From the NCBI RefSeq assembly GCF_003611465.1, contig NZ_RAXV01000031.1, positions 1 through 47,616 of the forward strand: 47,616 nt of DNA. Reading direction: 5' to 3'. The notes under the pieces are model-generated. The model searched no databases, had not been told where the DNA came from, and worked only from the letters and a program-made list of their open reading frames with translations. Both the position numbers and the translations under genes were made by a program. Shown here piece after piece: positions 26,414-34,971 of the stretch. How positions within the stretch are numbered: position 1 is the first letter of the stretch; every line of letters begins with the position of its first letter. This DNA comes from Acinetobacter tianfuensis. Its GTDB lineage: Bacteria > Pseudomonadota > Gammaproteobacteria > Pseudomonadales > Moraxellaceae.

Positions 26414-27625
26414 ATGGAAACAGTTTATATTTTTGATGCAATCCGTACGCCTATTGGACGATACGCAGGCGGTTTAAGCAGCGTTCGGGCTGATGACTTG
26501 GCGGCATTGCCAATTGAATATTTAAAAAACAAGCATCCTGAATTGCCTTGGTCAACTTTAGATGAAGTCATTTTAGGATGCGCCAATCAAGCAGGTGAAG
26601 ATAACCGCAATGTGGCCCGAATGGCTGCATTGCTGGCGGGATTGCCAGATCGCGTGCCTGCACTCACTGTAAACCGTTTATGTGCATCTGGCTTAGATGC
26701 TGTGGGTCTAGCTGCCCGTGCAATTAAATCTGGTGAGGCGCAGTTTATTTTAGCAGGCGGTGTAGAGTCGATGAGCCGCGCACCTTTTGTGCAGTCAAAA
26801 CCAACAGCTGCATTTAGCCGGGCGCCTGAAATCTTTGATACCACGATAGGCTGGCGTTTTATTAACCCTAAGTTTAAAGCAAATTTTGGGGTCGATAGCA
26901 TGCCGGAAACTGCTGAAAATGTGGCTGAAAAGTATGGAATCAGCAGAGAAGATCAAGACTTATTTGCTTACCGAAGCCAGCAAAAAACAGCTGAAGCACA
27001 GCAAAACGGTATTTTTGCAGAAGAAATACTGCCTATTGTGCTCCAAGACCGTAAAAAAAAGAGCATTACCATTGATTGTGATGAACACCCTCGAGCTGAA
27101 ACCAGCCTAGAAGCATTATCGTTGTTAAAAGCGCCTTTTCGTAAGGAAGGCGGTTCAGTTACAGCAGGCAATGCATCAGGTGTCAATGATGGCGCTGCCT
27201 GTATTTTGATGGGCAATCAGCACTTTGCTGCAGAACACCGTTTAAAGCCTTTAGCTAAAGTGGTCGCAATGGCCAGTTCAGGTGTAGAAGCAAAATATAT
27301 GGGTATAGGTCCTGTTCCAGCAGTGCAAAAAGTATTGCAGCAAATAGGGCTGAGTTTAGGTCAAATGGATGTGATTGAGCTGAATGAAGCTTTTGCAGCG
27401 CAGTCATTGGCTGTGATGCGCGAATTAGGACTGTCCGATGATGATGAGCGTGTCAATCCAAATGGCGGCGCAATTGCTCTGGGACATCCTTTAGGCATGA
27501 GCGGAACTCGTCTAGTCATTACGGCAATGAAAGAACTAAAGCGCCGTAAAGGGAAATATGCGCTTTGCACCATGTGTGTTGGTGTAGGGCAAGGTGTGGC
27601 ATTGATTTTAGAGAATGCAGACTAA
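26414..27625 (+). CDS. paaJ: 3-oxoadipyl-CoA/3-oxo-5,6-dehydrosuberyl-CoA thiolase
   Basis: PaaJ performs the two thiolytic steps that yield acetyl-CoA and finally succinyl-CoA. The 403-residue thiolase has the nucleophile cysteine in [12 protein letters not shown], then [24 protein letters not shown], the histidine in [19 protein letters not shown], and the C-terminal catalytic cysteine in [21 protein letters not shown] precedes the ATG, 12 bases after paaH. Sequence alone would not separate it from PcaF-type 3-oxoadipyl-CoA thiolases; the position in the operon does. Confidence 0.93.
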   Translation: METVYIFDAIRTPIGRYAGGLSSVRADDLAALPIEYLKNKHPELPWSTLDEVILGCANQAGEDNRNVARMAALLAGLPDRVPALTVNRLCASGLDAVGLAARAIKSGEAQFILAGGVESMSRAPFVQSKPTAAFSRAPEIFDTTIGWRFINPKFKANFGVDSMPETAENVAEKYGISREDQDLFAYRSQQKTAEAQQNGIFAEEILPIVLQDRKKKSITIDCDEHPRAETSLEALSLLKAPFRKEGGSVTAGNASGVNDGAACILMGNQHFAAEHRLKPLAKVVAMASSGVEAKYMGIGPVPAVQKVLQQIGLSLGQMDVIELNEAFAAQSLAVMRELGLSDDDERVNPNGGAIALGHPLGMSGTRLVITAMKELKRRKGKYALCTMCVGVGQGVALILENAD

Positions 27626-27654
27626 GGATTTATTTTAAGCATATAGATAAAAAC

Positions 27655-27671
27655 GCAGTCAGGATGACTGC
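27655..27671 (+). other. Intercistronic stem-loop between paaJ and paaK
   Basis: GCAGTC (27655-27660), loop AGGAT, GACTGC (27666-27671): a perfect short GC-containing hairpin just upstream of the paaK ribosome site (GGAGAAAG). It may affect processing or translation; it lacks a T-tract. Confidence 0.4.
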
Positions 27672-27686
27672 ACATGGAGAAAGAAT

Positions 27687-28979
27687 ATGAATAACAATGT
27701 AATGGAAAAAATTGAAACAGCATCATTAGATGAACTTCGCAGTGTGCAATTGGAACGCATGAAAAAAACACTGCAGCATGCTTATCAGAACAGTGCTGTG
27801 TATAAAAAGAAATTTGATGAAGCAGGTGTGCATCCTGATGATTTTAAATCTTTGGACGACTTAGCAAAGTTTCCCTTCACGACTAAAAAAGATTTGCGTG
27901 ATAACTATCCTTTTGGAATGTTTGCCGTACCGCAAGAGCAAATTGTACGTGTGCATGCTTCTTCAGGCACGACCGGTCAGCCGACAGTCGTGGGTTATAC
28001 GCAAAATGACATTAATGTATGGTCAGATGTTGTAGCCCGCTCATTGCGCGCTGCAGGTTTAAGCAATAAAGATACAATTCAGGTTTCTTATGGCTATGGC
28101 TTATTTACGGGCGGTTTGGGCGCACATTATGGTGTAGAGCGTTTGGGTGCAACCGTAATTCCAATGTCTGGCGGGCAAACTGAACGTCAAGCTCAGCTGA
28201 TCCATGATTTTAAACCGACCGCTATTATGGTAACACCTTCATATTGCTTGAACATTATTGAGGCTTTAGAGCAAAAATTTGGTACAGCCAAAAACTGTTC
28301 TATTAAAACAGGTGTTTTTGGCGCAGAACCGTGGACCAATGAAATGCGCAAAGAAATTGAGGAGCGCTTAGGCATTGATGCGCTGGATATTTATGGCCTG
28401 TCAGAGGTGATGGGGCCAGGTGTCGCGATGGAATGTCTTGAAAGCAAAGATGGCCCAACTATTTGGGAAGATCATTTTTATCCTGAAATTATTCATCCTG
28501 AAACAGGTGAAGTGCTGCCGGATGGTGAGTTAGGTGAGTTGGTGTTTACCACAATTACCAAAGAAGGCATGCCGGTTATTCGTTACCGCACCCGTGATTT
28601 GACGCGCTTATTGCCAGGAACTGCGCGTCCAATGCGCCGTATGGATAAAATTGTTGGGCGCAGTGATGATATGATGATCATTCGCGGTGTGAATGTGTTT
28701 CCATCACAAATTGAAGAGCAAATTTTACATATTCCGCAGCTTGTACCGAATTATCAGATTCAAATATGTAAAGAAGGGCACCTGGATACATTGCATATTC
28801 GTGCTGAAATGCGTAAAGATATTAGTCAAACTTTGGTTCATCAGTTGGAAAAGCAGCTGAAAAGTCAGATTAAAACCATGGTCGGTATTTCAGTCTGTGT
28901 CGAAATTTTACCTGAGGGCAGCCTGCCCCGCTCAGAAGGTAAAGCGCAGCGAGTATTTGATATTCGTAAATCCGCATAA
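27687..28979 (+). CDS. paaK: Phenylacetate-CoA ligase
   Basis: PaaK activates phenylacetate to phenylacetyl-CoA with ATP, the entry step and the source of the PaaX inducer. The 430-residue adenylate-forming enzyme has FPFTTKKDLRDNYPFGMFAV, the P-loop-like VHASSGTTGQPTVVGYT, DIYGLSEVMGPGVAMEC, RTRDLTRLLPG, and the hinge/C-terminal IVGRSDDMMIIRGVNVFPSQIEEQIL. GGAGAAAG gives the ribosome site of ATG 27687. It ends the main operon; a hairpin follows before paaX. Confidence 0.96.
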   Translation: MNNNVMEKIETASLDELRSVQLERMKKTLQHAYQNSAVYKKKFDEAGVHPDDFKSLDDLAKFPFTTKKDLRDNYPFGMFAVPQEQIVRVHASSGTTGQPTVVGYTQNDINVWSDVVARSLRAAGLSNKDTIQVSYGYGLFTGGLGAHYGVERLGATVIPMSGGQTERQAQLIHDFKPTAIMVTPSYCLNIIEALEQKFGTAKNCSIKTGVFGAEPWTNEMRKEIEERLGIDALDIYGLSEVMGPGVAMECLESKDGPTIWEDHFYPEIIHPETGEVLPDGELGELVFTTITKEGMPVIRYRTRDLTRLLPGTARPMRRMDKIVGRSDDMMIIRGVNVFPSQIEEQILHIPQLVPNYQIQICKEGHLDTLHIRAEMRKDISQTLVHQLEKQLKSQIKTMVGISVCVEILPEGSLPRSEGKAQRVFDIRKSA

Positions 28980-28988
28980 GCTTAAATG

Positions 28989-29016
28989 GGGGAATAGGCC
29001 GAATGAGTTATTCCCC
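28989..29016 (+). terminator. Stem-loop between paaK and paaX
   Basis: GGGGAATA (28989-28996) pairs with TATTCCCC (29009-29016). The stem lies 9 bases after the paaK stop. The following sequence is A/T-rich but not a T-run, so it may attenuate rather than stop transcription into paaX. Confidence 0.45.
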
Positions 29017-29044
29017 AAATTAAACAAGGTAATAGTTAAACGAA

Positions 29045-29983
29045 ATGAATCCGAAATTAAAACAAGTAATTGATGATTTTATTCATACGGAAGCACTGAG
29101 TGGCACATCATTAATTATGACCGTTTTTGGTGATTGTATTTTTCATCGCGGCGGCATTATCAGTTTGGCCAGCTTGATTCAGCTGATTGATATCTTTGGA
29201 TTTAATGAGCGTTCAGTCCGTACAGCAGTTTTTCGGCTAGTGCAAAATGGCTGGCTGATTTCAGAAAAAATTGGCAGAACCAGCTACTACCGTGTGACTG
29301 AAAGCAGCCGTCAGCGCTTTATTATGGCGGATCAAAAAATTTATAGTTTTAGCCATCGTGAATGGGACCAAAAATGGGATTTGGTTTTACTCAGTTCCGT
29401 TGAGCTTGAAAATAAAATGCTGCTGAAAAAAGAACTGGAATGGCTGGGTTTCGCCAATATCGCAACCAATGTCATGGGCTATCCGGGCTGTGATCATCAG
29501 AAACTGCAGAATTTGCTTTTAAACTTAAAAATGACAGAACAGGTTGTGGTTTTTAAAGCTGAAGCGCTGCAGCTATGGCAGGAGTCTTATCCGACTGTAA
29601 AGCGCATGGTTGAAACCAATTGGCCAATACAGGAGCTGCATCAGCGTTATGAAAAATTCATTAGCGATTTTAGAGAGTTTTTATATTTAGTTGAAAATGA
29701 AGATGAATTAGATCCAATACAGGCTTTTCAAATTCGTATTTTACTGATTCATCAATACCGCCGTATTTTGCTTAAAGATCCGAATCTACCCTTTGAGCTG
29801 CTGCCGTCGAATTGGCTGTCATTAAATGCACGTAATTTAAGCAGCAATCTTTACCAAAAATTAGTGCATGCAGGCGAAGAGTTCTTTATGGATATTGCCC
29901 GCACGTCAGAGGGTTCAATGCCGCCTGCCCATCCGCATTTTTATAAGCGTTTTGGCGGTTTAAAGCAGGAAGAATTAGGTTAA
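29045..29983 (+). CDS. paaX: Phenylacetyl-CoA-responsive transcriptional repressor
   Basis: PaaX represses the paa genes until phenylacetyl-CoA binds. The 312-residue protein has an N-terminal winged helix (SLASLIQLIDIFGFNERSVRTAVFRLVQNGWLISEKIGRTSYYRVTES) and the family-specific middle and C-terminal parts (EWDQKWDLVLLSS, YRRILLKDPNLPFELLPSNW). It probably acts on the TGATAC/GTATC repeats near paaA, paaZ and the MFS gene. It is 65 bases after paaK and only weakly separated from it, which would give feedback on its own expression. Confidence 0.95.
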   Translation: MNPKLKQVIDDFIHTEALSGTSLIMTVFGDCIFHRGGIISLASLIQLIDIFGFNERSVRTAVFRLVQNGWLISEKIGRTSYYRVTESSRQRFIMADQKIYSFSHREWDQKWDLVLLSSVELENKMLLKKELEWLGFANIATNVMGYPGCDHQKLQNLLLNLKMTEQVVVFKAEALQLWQESYPTVKRMVETNWPIQELHQRYEKFISDFREFLYLVENEDELDPIQAFQIRILLIHQYRRILLKDPNLPFELLPSNWLSLNARNLSSNLYQKLVHAGEEFFMDIARTSEGSMPPAHPHFYKRFGGLKQEELG

Positions 29984-30258
29984 TAGATATTTTTTATAAT
30001 TCAAAAAATGATCATTAATTCGCAGTAGGATTAATACTGAAAGTTCCTTCTCTCTTTGGGAGAAGGCTGGGATGGGGGAAATTTTTCATATAAGTCCTCT
30101 CTTTCTTGCACGTAATAACACTCATCCTTGAAAAGGAAAGAGCATATTTTTGTGCATTACATATTGATTAAAATCGGCTTATGAAAAGAAGCTTAATGAA
30201 TTGGCAACCAAAAAATTGGTTTTAAATTAATCGAAGGACATGTTTTAAGGAAGAAACA
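29984..30258. other. Spacer between paaX and paaY with hairpins
   Basis: No gene is visible. CCTTCTC (30046-30052) and GAGAAGG (30060-30066) form a 7-bp stem, followed by CTGGGATGGGGG. This form resembles G-rich hairpin repeats scattered in many bacterial genomes. A smaller stem AACCAA/TTGGTT with a T-run lies at about 30206-30223. AAGGAAG before ATG 30259 is the paaY ribosome site. Confidence 0.45.
30046..30077. repeat. Candidate dispersed hairpin repeat
   Basis: A CCTTCTC...GAGAAGG stem is followed by a G-rich tail. The unit looks like the short dispersed repeats often seen between genes, but no second copy occurs in this window, so the assignment is tentative. Confidence 0.3.
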
Positions 30259-30861
30259 ATGCCATGTTACGCCATTGATGGGGTTATTCCTGTCGTCAGT
30301 CCATTCGCTTATGTACATCCCTCAGCGGTACTAATTGGTGATGTTGTTGTAGAGGCGGGCGCATATATTGGGCCATTTGCGGCTTTAAGAGCGGATTTTG
30401 GCGGCATACATGTCCATCAAAATGCCAATGTGCAGGACTCTTGCATTATTCATGGTTTTCCAAATCATGTGACTGTGATAGAGGAATATGGCCATATCGG
30501 CCATGGTGCAATTTTACATGGATGCCGTATCCGCAGAAATGCATTAATTGGCATGAATAGCGTCATTTTGGATGAGGCAGATATTGGTGAAAATAGTATG
30601 ATTGGCGCCAATAGTACGGTGAAGGCTAAGGCGAATATTCCTGCAAATGTACTGGCTTTAGGCAGTCCTGCACGTGTTCTGCGTGAATTGAGTGAAAATG
30701 AAAAAGCATGGAAGTCGCTTGGCACACAGCAATATGTAGAATTAACCGCCCGCTGTCTAACTAGCATGACAGAAGTTCAGCCGCTGACAGCAAATACGCC
30801 AGAGCGTTTAACGCATCAGCATTTTCAATCTGCTTATGCCGCTAAACCGCAGCATGGATAG
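30259..30861 (+). CDS. paaY: PaaY, gamma-carbonic-anhydrase-like hexapeptide thioesterase
   Basis: PaaY is a left-handed beta-helix protein considered a thioesterase that clears inhibitory CoA by-products of the paa pathway. The 200-residue sequence has hexapeptide-repeat character (VLIGDVVVEAGAYIGPFAALRADFG, IGHGAILHGCRIRRNALIGMNSVILDEADIGENSMIGANSTV). Metal-ligand histidines are visible in CIIHGFPNH, YGHIGHGAILHGC. It is the last paa gene here. It may be the only thioesterase of the cluster, since paaI is absent. Confidence 0.92.
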   Translation: MPCYAIDGVIPVVSPFAYVHPSAVLIGDVVVEAGAYIGPFAALRADFGGIHVHQNANVQDSCIIHGFPNHVTVIEEYGHIGHGAILHGCRIRRNALIGMNSVILDEADIGENSMIGANSTVKAKANIPANVLALGSPARVLRELSENEKAWKSLGTQQYVELTARCLTSMTEVQPLTANTPERLTHQHFQSAYAAKPQHG

Positions 30862-30880
30862 CGCTGTTTAGCTGCAAGTT

Positions 30881-32242
30881 TTATAGATCCGAGAAGGGCG
30901 CAATAATGACTTGTAAGCCTGAAGGGGCATTGGCTTTGAAACTTAAAGCACAGCTGTATTTGCTCAGCATGATCTTAACCAAAGACAGTCCTAAACCGTG
31001 CCCCTTTTGTTGCGCCGATTTGCGCCAAAAACGCTGTCCCAGAAATTGAATATCTTCCGTGCTTAAGGTCTTGCCGTCATCTGCAATAATCAGCTGATGT
31101 CCCTGCATATAGATTTTAATCTGTGCGGCAGGTGCATGCAGCAGTGCATTTTCAAAAATATTTTTTAGCACGGTATACAGCGCAAATTCAGGTAACGGTA
31201 TTTGTGTCAAACTTTGCTGCTCTATGTGAATACGTTGTTTAGCCTCTGGGTAAATATGTTCTAAATCGGCAACGACTTTGTTGATGACAGGCTCAATGTC
31301 GATCTTTGAAGACTGATATTCAAGAGCCTGATCTGTATTGGACAGCATGAGTAATTGTTCTAATAATTCGGCATAGCGGCGAATGCTTTGATTGGCTTGA
31401 TCAAGGCTGTCTTGCAATCTTGCGCTGCCGTCTTGCTGCGCTATAAGCTGAGCCAGCTGTACGCGGGTTTTTATTGCGGTCAGCGGACTGCGTAATTCAT
31501 GGGCTGCATAAGCGCTAAAGACTTTTTCATTTTCTAAACTTTGATGGAGCTTATGCACCAGAAGCTTTGAGTTTTGGGCAAAAGGCTGTACTTCAGAGGG
31601 CAGGTTTTCAGCATTTAAAGTGTCTAAATATTGGCTTGCATGTGTTAAAGATAAATTTGGCTGACTTAAAAAAATAGCAAGATCATCTAAGGTTTTAAAT
31701 TCACGGCGAATAATTAAAATAATTAAAGCGATACACAGCAGCAGCGACAGAATTAAGGGAATCAGAACCGATTGTAAAAGTTGCTTGAGCAATGATTCCC
31801 GCAAGAACATGCGTTCCGCAGCGACCACTTGAATGTCCCCGCGGCGAAGTACATAGCTGCGCCATTCGGTTTCTCCTTGCTGCCATGTGCTAAAACCTGC
31901 AGTTTGCTGGCTTAAATCGGCCGGCGCACCGCGTGTTTTTGCGATAATTTGATGCCCAACACGGATATCTGAGCTGAATAATGACACCTCACAGGCAATT
32001 AGCTGCTCTTGATCGGCTGAATGCTGCTTTTCTAAAACTTGATCATCCAAGTTTTGTATGGGCAGCTGCTGAATCAGCCGGGCAACCATTTGTGCAGATG
32101 CCTGAAGGCGCTGATCTAAAGTGTCTTGTAAACGTTTTTGCAGATCAATGTAGAGCCAAGCAAAGACCATGCTCCACAGACAAATCATGAGGGCTAGAAG
32201 ACTGCTGACCAAACGCCATTTCAGGCTATTGCGTTTTTGCAT
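30881..32242 (-). CDS. Sensor histidine kinase of a two-component system (QseC/PmrB-like)
   Basis: This is a membrane sensor kinase of 453 residues. Two membrane segments (about 10-30 and 155-178) enclose a periplasmic domain of about 120 residues. A linker and the dimerisation/H-box FSAYAAHELRSPLTAIKTR follow, with His248 as phosphoacceptor. The ATPase domain shows NALLHA, IADDG and GHGLGLSLVKIML. It lies 5 bases after the response-regulator gene, so the two form one leftward operon, divergent from the dsbD operon. The signal is not known; the neighbouring genes suggest a link to envelope redox state, but that is only positional. Confidence 0.9.
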   Translation of the reverse strand: MQKRNSLKWRLVSSLLALMICLWSMVFAWLYIDLQKRLQDTLDQRLQASAQMVARLIQQLPIQNLDDQVLEKQHSADQEQLIACEVSLFSSDIRVGHQIIAKTRGAPADLSQQTAGFSTWQQGETEWRSYVLRRGDIQVVAAERMFLRESLLKQLLQSVLIPLILSLLLCIALIILIIRREFKTLDDLAIFLSQPNLSLTHASQYLDTLNAENLPSEVQPFAQNSKLLVHKLHQSLENEKVFSAYAAHELRSPLTAIKTRVQLAQLIAQQDGSARLQDSLDQANQSIRRYAELLEQLLMLSNTDQALEYQSSKIDIEPVINKVVADLEHIYPEAKQRIHIEQQSLTQIPLPEFALYTVLKNIFENALLHAPAAQIKIYMQGHQLIIADDGKTLSTEDIQFLGQRFWRKSAQQKGHGLGLSLVKIMLSKYSCALSFKANAPSGLQVIIAPFSDL

Positions 32243-32247
32243 AGGGC

Positions 32248-32910
32248 CTACTCAGTGACTTTAAACATATATCCCACACCGCGAATGGTCTGGATATAGT
32301 CGGCGTGTAATTTCTGTCTTAAATGGTAAATATGCACATTGAGCGCATTGCTTTCAATACTGTCCTGAAAGCCATACAGTTTATCGAGCAGAACTTCATT
32401 TTTAAGCACTTGATTTGGGTGGCTCATGAGCGTTTCAAGCAGGCTGTATTCACGGCGAGACAGCTGAATAGGCTGATGCTGATAACTGACTTCCTGAGTA
32501 TCTTTATTCAGAATCAGCTGATCAAATTGTATAAGATTAGAGGAAAAACCGCGGTGACGGCGGCTTAAGGCATGAATTCGGGCAATTAATTCATCCAGCT
32601 CAAAAGGTTTGGTCAGGTAATCATCGGCCCCCAAATTCAAGGCTTCAACGCACTGCTGTGTTTGCAGGCGAGCAGTTAAAACCAAAACAGGGGTGTGAAT
32701 TTGGTCTTGACGCCATTGTCTGAGCAAAAACAGCCCATCTTGATCAGGCAGGCCCAAATCCAGCAGGCAAAGATCGGCTGCGCTATTGCGCATGAAATAG
32801 TCTGCATGACGGGCAGTGCTGACATGTTCCACTGAAATATTTAAATAGTCCAAGGCGGCGCAAATGCTTTCAGCAATATAGGGATCATCTTCGACCAAAA
32901 TGACAAACAT
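32248..32910 (-). CDS. OmpR-family response regulator
   Basis: This DNA-binding regulator is paired with the kinase downstream. The receiver domain has acidic residues Asp8/Asp9 (LVEDD), phosphoacceptor Asp51 (LCLLDLGLPDQDG) and the KPFELDEL lysine. The C-terminal winged helix carries LSRREYSLLETLMSHPNQVLKNEVLLDKLYG and NVHIYHLRQKLHADYIQTIRGVGYMF. At 220 residues it is full length. It resembles the QseB/PmrA group. The 120 bp between it and dsbD would hold both promoters and any binding site. Confidence 0.92.
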   Translation of the reverse strand: MFVILVEDDPYIAESICAALDYLNISVEHVSTARHADYFMRNSAADLCLLDLGLPDQDGLFLLRQWRQDQIHTPVLVLTARLQTQQCVEALNLGADDYLTKPFELDELIARIHALSRRHRGFSSNLIQFDQLILNKDTQEVSYQHQPIQLSRREYSLLETLMSHPNQVLKNEVLLDKLYGFQDSIESNALNVHIYHLRQKLHADYIQTIRGVGYMFKVTE

Positions 32911-33030
32911 AAGGTGTTCCTAGCATCATCGCTGTATTTTATAAATGATTTACCTTGTTAATGCTGCCTTAATTTTCGATTTCTCATAATAGCGCTATAT
33001 TCATTTTTTAAAATTAATCCTAGGCCAAAT

Positions 33031-34971
33031 ATGCGTGTATGGTTATCTGGGCTGTGCGGGCTGGTGACAGCACTGGCGGTGCAAACAGCATCTGCCGATT
33101 TTCTGCATCCTGACCAAGCTTTTCAGCTGCAGGCTGTATCAATCTCGAACGGTCAGGCTAAGCTGACATGGAAAATAGCAGATGGCTATTATCTGTATCA
33201 TGATCAGTTTAAAGTGATGCAGGGCAGTCAAGCGCTTGCGCTCAAATTGCCTGCGGCAGAAGACAAAGATGATCCAAACTTTGGCATGACGCAAGTGCAT
33301 TATGGGCAAGTCAGTACAGTCATTTCCACTGCAGCGCAGCAAAATTATAAGGTGGAGTGGCAAGGCTGTGCCGACAGCGGTTTATGTTATCCCGTTCAGC
33401 GTACTGTCCTTCAAACTGATGCCGATGGATTATTGCCTGCAGCCGAAGGCAATGCTCAGACCAGATTATTAAATTCGATTGCTGCTTCATCGAACCCGAA
33501 TAGGCTGGCATTGGCAGAAAAGCCTTCTGTCCAAGCAGAAAAAAAACAGCCTGAAGAATCTAATATACAAGCAGAGCCTGTGCAGCAAACAGCAGAAAGC
33601 AGCATCGCTTCAGAGCCGCTTGAAGCAGCAGCAGATGTGCAAAGTCCATCTTCTGCTGCAGTCAGCTCTGAGTCGAAAAGTACAATTCCTGCTGAAGCAA
33701 TTCAAACTGAGCCCAAATGGAACAATGATCAGTTTTTCTTTAATCTGCTGTCTGCACAAAATATTGCGCTGAATTTGCTGATCTTTTTGGGCCTAGGCGT
33801 ACTGCTGGCTTTTTTACCTTGCTCATTGCCGCTGATTCCAATTTTATCGAGCATTTTGGTGCAGCGTCATCGCGGTTATCGAGCTGGCATCATTGCAGGC
33901 GTGTTTGTTTTGGGCATGGCATTGGTTTATGCCTTGATGGGATTGGCTGTGGCAGGGCTGGGTTATAACTTTCAGCGCTGGTTTCAAAACCCAGTTTTTA
34001 TTGGGATTTTTGCGCTGCTCTTTGTCGCGTTTGCTTTAAATTTATTTGGCGTATTTCAACTTTCTTTACCGCAAGGCTTGCTGCAGCGTCTGGACCAATG
34101 GCAGCAGCGTCAAAACGGCGGCACCTTTATTGGCACCTTTATTATGGGCATGATTGCTGCGCTGATTGTCGGTCCATGTATGAGTGCGCCTTTGGCGGGA
34201 GCATTGCTGTTTGTGTCGCAATTGTCTGATCCATGGATGGGAGCCAGCTATTTATTTGTCCTTGGTTTGGGTGTTGGGCTGCCGTTATTTATTGCTTGTG
34301 TTTTTGGCGCTCAATATTTACCCAAACCGGGGCTATGGATGGACCGCCTGAAGTTCAGTTTCGGTTTTGTCATGCTGCTGCTGGCAGTCTATTTCTTGCG
34401 TCCATTATTGCCAAGTGTGCTGTTTTTATTATTAATGGCTGCGCTATTTCTGCTGCTCAGTTTATATATTTTACTGAAGATGCGCCCGCATGCAGCCAAA
34501 CGGATGGTGCAGCTGTTTCTGGTTGTGCTCAGTTTAGGAGCGGCATTTTTTGCAGGCAATTATATGCTGCAGGCATGGACACAGCTGAGCACAGCACAAG
34601 CTGCTGAACGTTTATCTTGGCAGAAAGTTACCACGGCAGATGAGTTTAAGCAGGCTCTCGCACAAGTCAAAGGCCAGCGGGCGGTGATCGATGTGTATGC
34701 TGACTGGTGTGTTGCTTGTCAGCCAATTGAAAAAGAAGTCATTCCCCGTGCAGATGTACAAGCCGCGCTTGCTGATGTTGCACGGATTAAGCTTGATTTG
34801 ACAGCGTATCATGCAAGTCAGGATATTTTGCTCAAAGAGTGGCAGGTGCTTGGCCCGCCGACGATGATTTTCTTGGATGCAGCGCATCAGGAGCAGCGTG
34901 ACTTACGTTTGACAGGCACATTCAGCGCGTCCCAGCTGCTCAGCCGTTTGGGCCATGGAGCGCAGCCATGA
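33031..34971 (+). CDS. dsbD: Thiol:disulfide interchange protein DsbD
   Basis: DsbD carries reducing power from cytoplasmic thioredoxin across the inner membrane to periplasmic proteins. The 646-residue chain has a signal peptide (to about residue 22) and a periplasmic alpha domain with Cys113 and Cys119 (QGCADSGLCYP). A transmembrane domain of about eight segments follows, with its two cysteines in LAFLPCSLPLIP and IVGPCMSAPLAG, and then a C-terminal thioredoxin domain with DVYADWCVACQP. The link between alpha and membrane domains is a long Ser/Glu/Ala/Gln-rich stretch (about 155-230), which makes the protein longer than the common form. It overlaps the next gene by 4 bases. Confidence 0.94.
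   Translation: MRVWLSGLCGLVTALAVQTASADFLHPDQAFQLQAVSISNGQAKLTWKIADGYYLYHDQFKVMQGSQALALKLPAAEDKDDPNFGMTQVHYGQVSTVISTAAQQNYKVEWQGCADSGLCYPVQRTVLQTDADGLLPAAEGNAQTRLLNSIAASSNPNRLALAEKPSVQAEKKQPEESNIQAEPVQQTAESSIASEPLEAAADVQSPSSAAVSSESKSTIPAEAIQTEPKWNNDQFFFNLLSAQNIALNLLIFLGLGVLLAFLPCSLPLIPILSSILVQRHRGYRAGIIAGVFVLGMALVYALMGLAVAGLGYNFQRWFQNPVFIGIFALLFVAFALNLFGVFQLSLPQGLLQRLDQWQQRQNGGTFIGTFIMGMIAALIVGPCMSAPLAGALLFVSQLSDPWMGASYLFVLGLGVGLPLFIACVFGAQYLPKPGLWMDRLKFSFGFVMLLLAVYFLRPLLPSVLFLLLMAALFLLLSLYILLKMRPHAAKRMVQLFLVVLSLGAAFFAGNYMLQAWTQLSTAQAAERLSWQKVTTADEFKQALAQVKGQRAVIDVYADWCVACQPIEKEVIPRADVQAALADVARIKLDLTAYHASQDILLKEWQVLGPPTMIFLDAAHQEQRDLRLTGTFSASQLLSRLGHGAQP

Noticed and set aside
30206..30223. 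AACCAA/TTGGTT hairpin before paaY as a terminator
   Set aside because: The 6-bp AT-rich stem is too weak, and it sits just upstream of the paaY ribosome site with no gene end nearby.
32989..32998. ATAGCGCTAT palindrome between the response regulator and dsbD as an operator
   Set aside because: Ten bases of symmetry without a second copy is too little; OmpR-type regulators normally bind direct repeats.
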